Shown here in pieces: positions 7,144 to 8,822 of a stretch of 8,822 bases of DNA. Numbering within the stretch: the first letter of the stretch is position 1; each line of letters begins with the position of its first letter. The position numbers were made by a program, and so were the translations under genes. The notes under the pieces were generated by a model. That model was given only the letters and a program-made list of their open reading frames with translations, searched no databases and was not told the origin of the DNA. Location of the stretch: positions 1-8,822 of the forward strand of contig JAOUFX010000075.1 in assembly GCA_029857975.1 (NCBI GenBank), read 5' to 3'. The DNA is from Deltaproteobacteria bacterium (GTDB taxonomy: Bacteria > Desulfobacterota > SM23-61).

Positions 7144-7157
7144 TACCCAGATGGGTA
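7144..7157. repeat. Short palindrome TACCCA-GA-TGGGTA
   Basis: A perfect 6-base inverted repeat with a 2-base centre ends four bases before the AGGAGG ribosome site. As DNA it could be a regulator half-site pair. As RNA the 2-base loop is too tight for a full hairpin, but 5 pairs with a 4-base loop could form. Confidence 0.5.
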
Positions 7158-7170
7158 GACAGGAGGTTGC

Positions 7171-7191
7171 ATGGTTTGGAGATTTGAATAG
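7171..7191 (+). CDS. Six-codon ORF MVWRFE, possible leader peptide
   Basis: ATG GTT TGG AGA TTT GAA TAG is preceded by a perfect AGGAGG (7161-7166) four bases upstream of the ATG, the strongest ribosome site in this region. Its stop codon ends at 7191 and the terminator stem starts at 7192, so ribosomes on the ORF would cover the hairpin. The peptide carries one Trp, one Arg and one Phe, with no run of a single amino acid as in classical amino-acid attenuators. It may be a real leader peptide, or the stump of a gene lost by rearrangement. Confidence 0.35.
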   Translation: MVWRFE

Positions 7192-7227
7192 ACCCCATTT
7201 CTAAAGAAGAGGTGGGGTTTTATTTTT
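7192..7227 (+). terminator. Strong intrinsic (rho-independent) terminator
   Basis: ACCCCATTTCT (7192-7202) pairs with AGATGG-type complement AGAGGTGGGGT (7208-7218) over 11 positions, including two T-G wobbles, around a 5-base loop AAAGA. It is followed by TTTATTTTT (7219-7227). The orientation is +. It could end the short transcript from 7097 and any read-through from the pst operon. Confidence 0.75.
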
Positions 7228-7251
7228 ACGATAAAAGAAGTTTTTTGCGAA

Positions 7252-7641
7252 GTGAGGACGTTTACCCTGGACCGGATCAAGATGCTCACAGTAACCGATG
7301 AGCGGTTCACCCCGCCCAAAGATTTCGAAGTGGAGAATCTCATGCGCTACGGTTTCAAGGTCATACACGATGAACTTTACACAGTAATGGTCAAGATTTC
7401 CGCTGATTGGGCCAGGTGGGTTGGAAAGGAGATCTGGCATGAAAACCAGAAGGCAAGAAAAATGAGGGTGGCTGGGCTCGATGAAATTAACGGATGGATA
7501 TTGAGCTTTGGCCCGGAGGCTGTTGTACTAGAACCTCCAAAATTGCAGGAAATGGTTCGCAAGGATTTATCTAAGAATTTGACGCAATATTCACCGAGCA
7601 CTGTATCTATGGAATTAATGAAGGAGATGAGGGCGGTATAA
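7252..7641 (+). pseudogene. C-terminal remnant of a WYL-domain transcriptional regulator (YafY-like)
   Basis: The 129-residue frame matches the end of WYL-family regulators. RTFTLDRIKML followed by ERFTPPKDFEVE is the end of the WYL domain. The C-terminal WCX extension includes WARWVGKEIWHENQ, RVAGLDEINGWILSFGPEAVVLEPPKL and a final basic helix. The N-terminal winged-helix DNA-binding domain and most of the WYL core are missing. Family members are about 300 residues long and none of the missing part is found upstream. About a dozen residues also seem to be missing between WHENQ and RVAGLDE, where the family usually has a beta-strand with a DGS-type turn. The GTG at 7252 has only a weak ribosome site, and the homologous frame is already readable a few codons before it. 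It is therefore most likely a decayed fragment, not a functional gene. Confidence 0.7.
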
Positions 7642-7710
7642 ATTGGATTTGAGAACCATGGGTGGAGGCCAAATAGTATCTTATTATCTATTATCCTTTG
7701 GAGGATGAAC

Positions 7711-8442
7711 ATGAGAATCACAGCGATCAGGAGTTTAAGATTCATTATCTTTTTAACTCTGCTATCATTCTTCACCGTGTTTATTGGAATTGTCGACGCT
7801 AAGACCCAGTATGTGTCTGATCAACTTATTATTAACATGCGAGAAGGAAAGGGCAATGAATACAAAATTATTAAGATGCTTACGGCGGGTACTCCTCTTG
7901 AAATCATTGAAGAGAGTCAACAATACCTAAAAGTTCGAACCCAAAATGGCCAAGAGGGTTGGGTCCTCAAGCAATATATAACCTTGGAAACACCAAAAAA
8001 TGAAATTATCGCGGGACTGGAAAAAGAAATAGCCCGGTTGAAGACAAAACTCGAAAACTACCAAAAAGATAAGGATTCACTTCAGGAGCAACTTAAAACA
8101 GCCAAAGCGGACTATAGCGACAGGATAAAGAATCTCAACCAGAGCATATCCGGGAGCAGGGAGGAGGCAGAGCAAACATCCAAAGAGCTAAAGGAGGTTT
8201 CTGAAAAATATAATACATTGGTTGAGCAGTCAAAAAACATTATTGAACTCACGCATGACCGTGATCGGCTGAAGGCAGTAAACAACAGATTAAGCACCGA
8301 AACCGAACATCTCCGGAAAGAGAACTCACGGCTTAAATACTTACGACTAATATGGTGGTTCCTCGCCGGCGGTGGAGTATTTTTTGTAGGATGGATAATT
8401 GGCAGCGTATCGAGGAAAAAGAGGTCCCTTCAATGGGATTAG
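7711..8442 (+). CDS. SH3-domain, coiled-coil, membrane-anchored protein (YgiM/TIGR04211-like)
   Basis: The predicted protein has 243 aa. Residues 1-30 form a signal peptide ending in VDA-K. A bacterial SH3 domain (about 34-93, with LIINMREGKG, GTPLEIIEES and the closing GWVLKQYI) is followed by a long charged coiled coil (about 98-210). A C-terminal membrane helix (213-232) ends in a basic SRKKR tail on the cytoplasmic side. This architecture is that of the SH3 domain protein family TIGR04211, which includes E. coli YgiM. The SH3b domain would face the periplasm and may bind peptidoglycan or envelope partners. ATG 7711 is preferred to ATG 7705 because TGGAGG (7699-7704) directly abuts 7705 but lies six bases before 7711. 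The gene is AT-richer than the pst genes and has its own neighbourhood of broken elements. The exact cellular role is not established. Confidence 0.8.
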   Translation: MRITAIRSLRFIIFLTLLSFFTVFIGIVDAKTQYVSDQLIINMREGKGNEYKIIKMLTAGTPLEIIEESQQYLKVRTQNGQEGWVLKQYITLETPKNEIIAGLEKEIARLKTKLENYQKDKDSLQEQLKTAKADYSDRIKNLNQSISGSREEAEQTSKELKEVSEKYNTLVEQSKNIIELTHDRDRLKAVNNRLSTETEHLRKENSRLKYLRLIWWFLAGGGVFFVGWIIGSVSRKKRSLQWD

Positions 8443-8466
8443 GAATAAAGGTAAATGGGGTTACAT

Positions 8467-8516
8467 CTTGAATTGTGAATCAAGTTTGTGAAGGGGGACG
8501 CCCTTAAATAATTCAA
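8467..8516. repeat. Nested inverted repeats (possible terminator or REP-like element)
   Basis: TTGAATT (8468-8474) and AATTCAA (8510-8516) are perfect inverted repeats. Inside them AAGGG (8491-8495) pairs with CCCTT (8501-8505) around GGACG, and CTTG(A)ATT (8467-8474) can alternatively pair with AATCAAG (8478-8484). The compact GGGGGACGCCC core followed by AT-rich sequence resembles palindromic intergenic elements linked to REP-associated transposases, but that is recollection only. It may also serve as a weak terminator for the SH3 gene. Confidence 0.35.
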
Positions 8517-8518
8517 TT

Positions 8519-8620
8519 GGCGGCGAGGTAAAAAGGGTCAGCGTATTTGGAGGTCAGGCCTTGGTGAAGCCTTCAGTGTATCCTGTCTAGCAGGTGAAAG
8601 TCCTTCGTGGAAGGGACAAT
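8519..8620 (+). ncRNA. Possible group II intron domain I remnant
   Basis: The stretch carries GGTCAGGCCTTGGTGAAGCC and then CTAGCAGGTGAAAGTCCTTC. The phrase GCAGGTGAAAGTCC is a hallmark of domain I in bacterial group II introns, where it lies between paired segments. Here GTCCTT (8600-8605) can pair with AGGGAC (8612-8617). Neither a catalytic domain V nor a reverse-transcriptase ORF is present before the next gene begins, so if the assignment is right this is a truncated, dead copy. It could alternatively be an unrelated structured leader of the following gene. Confidence 0.4.
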
Positions 8621-8657
8621 AATGAATGAGCAGATCAAGGAAGGAAAGGAGCACGAG

Positions 8658-8822
8658 ATGGCTTTCAAAACTATAAAGTTTGAAGAACCCGAGAGGGAAA
8701 TTGGCCTCATTACGCTCGACCGTCCCGAGCGCCTGAATGCCCTGAGCCTGGATATGGTCGAGGAACTACAAATTCTCTTCGGCCAGCTTTACAACCGGCA
8801 GCAGGTGCGGGTGCTCATGATC
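8658..8822 (+). CDS. Enoyl-CoA hydratase/isomerase (crotonase family), 5' part, truncated at window edge
   Basis: The first 55 codons are visible. They begin MAFKTIKFEEPE and contain IGLITLDRPERLNALSLDM (15-33), the N-terminal crotonase signature with the LDRP-x-x-x-NAL core, then a helix leading into VRVLMI at the edge. Family members act on acyl-CoA thioesters, usually hydrating enoyl-CoA in fatty-acid or aromatic-acid beta-oxidation. The oxyanion-hole and catalytic residues lie beyond the window, so the exact reaction cannot be told. ATG 8658 has GGAAAGGAG (8643-8651) six bases upstream and gives the usual family N-terminus. An in-frame ATG at 8622 with AAGGGA before it would add 12 charged residues. 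Nothing connects it to the upstream SH3 gene beyond shared orientation. Confidence 0.88.
   Translation, partial: MAFKTIKFEEPEREIGLITLDRPERLNALSLDMVEELQILFGQLYNRQQVRVLMI

Larger units (their letters stand above)
7097..7227 (+). ncRNA. Candidate short leader RNA or small RNA (about 130 nt)
   Basis: The interval runs from the predicted start after the 7085-7090 box to the end of the T-rich tract of the terminator. It would give a transcript of roughly 130 bases with a short hairpin at 7144-7157, a strong ribosome site, a six-codon ORF and a terminal hairpin. It could be an attenuator leader for the genes downstream or a free small RNA. I do not recognise it as any known family, and its existence is an inference from the ordered signals. 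Confidence 0.35.
6834..7251. other. Gene-poor stretch with regulatory-looking elements
   Basis: These 418 bases contain no ordinary coding sequence that I can support. The first 180 bases are AT-rich with only trivial short hairpins, and no clear terminator follows the pst operon. From 7013 onward come an 8-bp inverted repeat, a promoter, a palindrome, a six-codon ORF and a strong terminator, each listed separately. Base composition is visibly more AT-rich than in the pst operon. Confidence 0.6.

Noticed and set aside
1..8822. CRISPR arrays, tRNA or rRNA genes
   Set aside because: No spaced direct repeats of suitable length, no tRNA-like cloverleaf with GGTTCGA-type arm, and no rRNA-like sequence were seen on either strand.

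Overview
The window reads as bacterial chromosome from a Gram-negative, most likely an anaerobic Desulfobacterota/deltaproteobacterial-type lineage. That placement is an inference. It rests on a type II secretion secretin, a lipoprotein PstS, an SH3/coiled-coil envelope protein of the YgiM type, a WYL-regulator remnant and an acyl-CoA-metabolism enzyme. No marker gene is present to fix the taxonomy.

Layout: (1) 1-1544 is the 3' part of a GspD-type secretin gene, open at the left edge. (2) 1698-6833 is one tight same-strand operon for high-affinity phosphate uptake, in the order pstB1-pstS-pstC-pstA-pstB2-phoU, followed by a small gene for a predicted exported protein. Genes overlap or lie within about 40 bases of each other. 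PstS captures phosphate outside the inner membrane, PstC and PstA form the channel, two different PstB ATPases power it, and PhoU links transport to phosphate signalling. No phoB or phoR is visible. (3) 6834-7251 has no ordinary gene. It holds a compact apparent transcription unit: a good sigma-70-like promoter, a short palindrome, a strong ribosome binding site, a six-codon ORF (MVWRFE), and a strong intrinsic terminator starting directly after the stop codon. (4) 7252-7641 is the decayed C-terminal end of a WYL-family transcriptional regulator. (5) 7711-8442 is an intact SH3-domain/coiled-coil membrane-anchored protein. (6) 8443-8657 holds nested inverted repeats and a stretch resembling part of a group II intron RNA (domain I). 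(7) 8658 to the right edge is the start of an enoyl-CoA hydratase/isomerase gene.

The most interesting signal is the pair of PstB ATPases. PstB1 has a normal Walker A, Q-loop and H-loop but a broken ABC signature (LTLGQ instead of LSGGQ). PstB2 has a perfect LSGGQ but a Q-loop whose glutamine is aspartate (MVFD for MVFQ). In a head-to-tail ABC dimer both changes fall in the same composite ATP site and leave the other site fully canonical. This predicts an obligate, asymmetric PstB1-PstB2 heterodimer in a phosphate importer. The second candidate is the mini transcription unit at 7062-7227.
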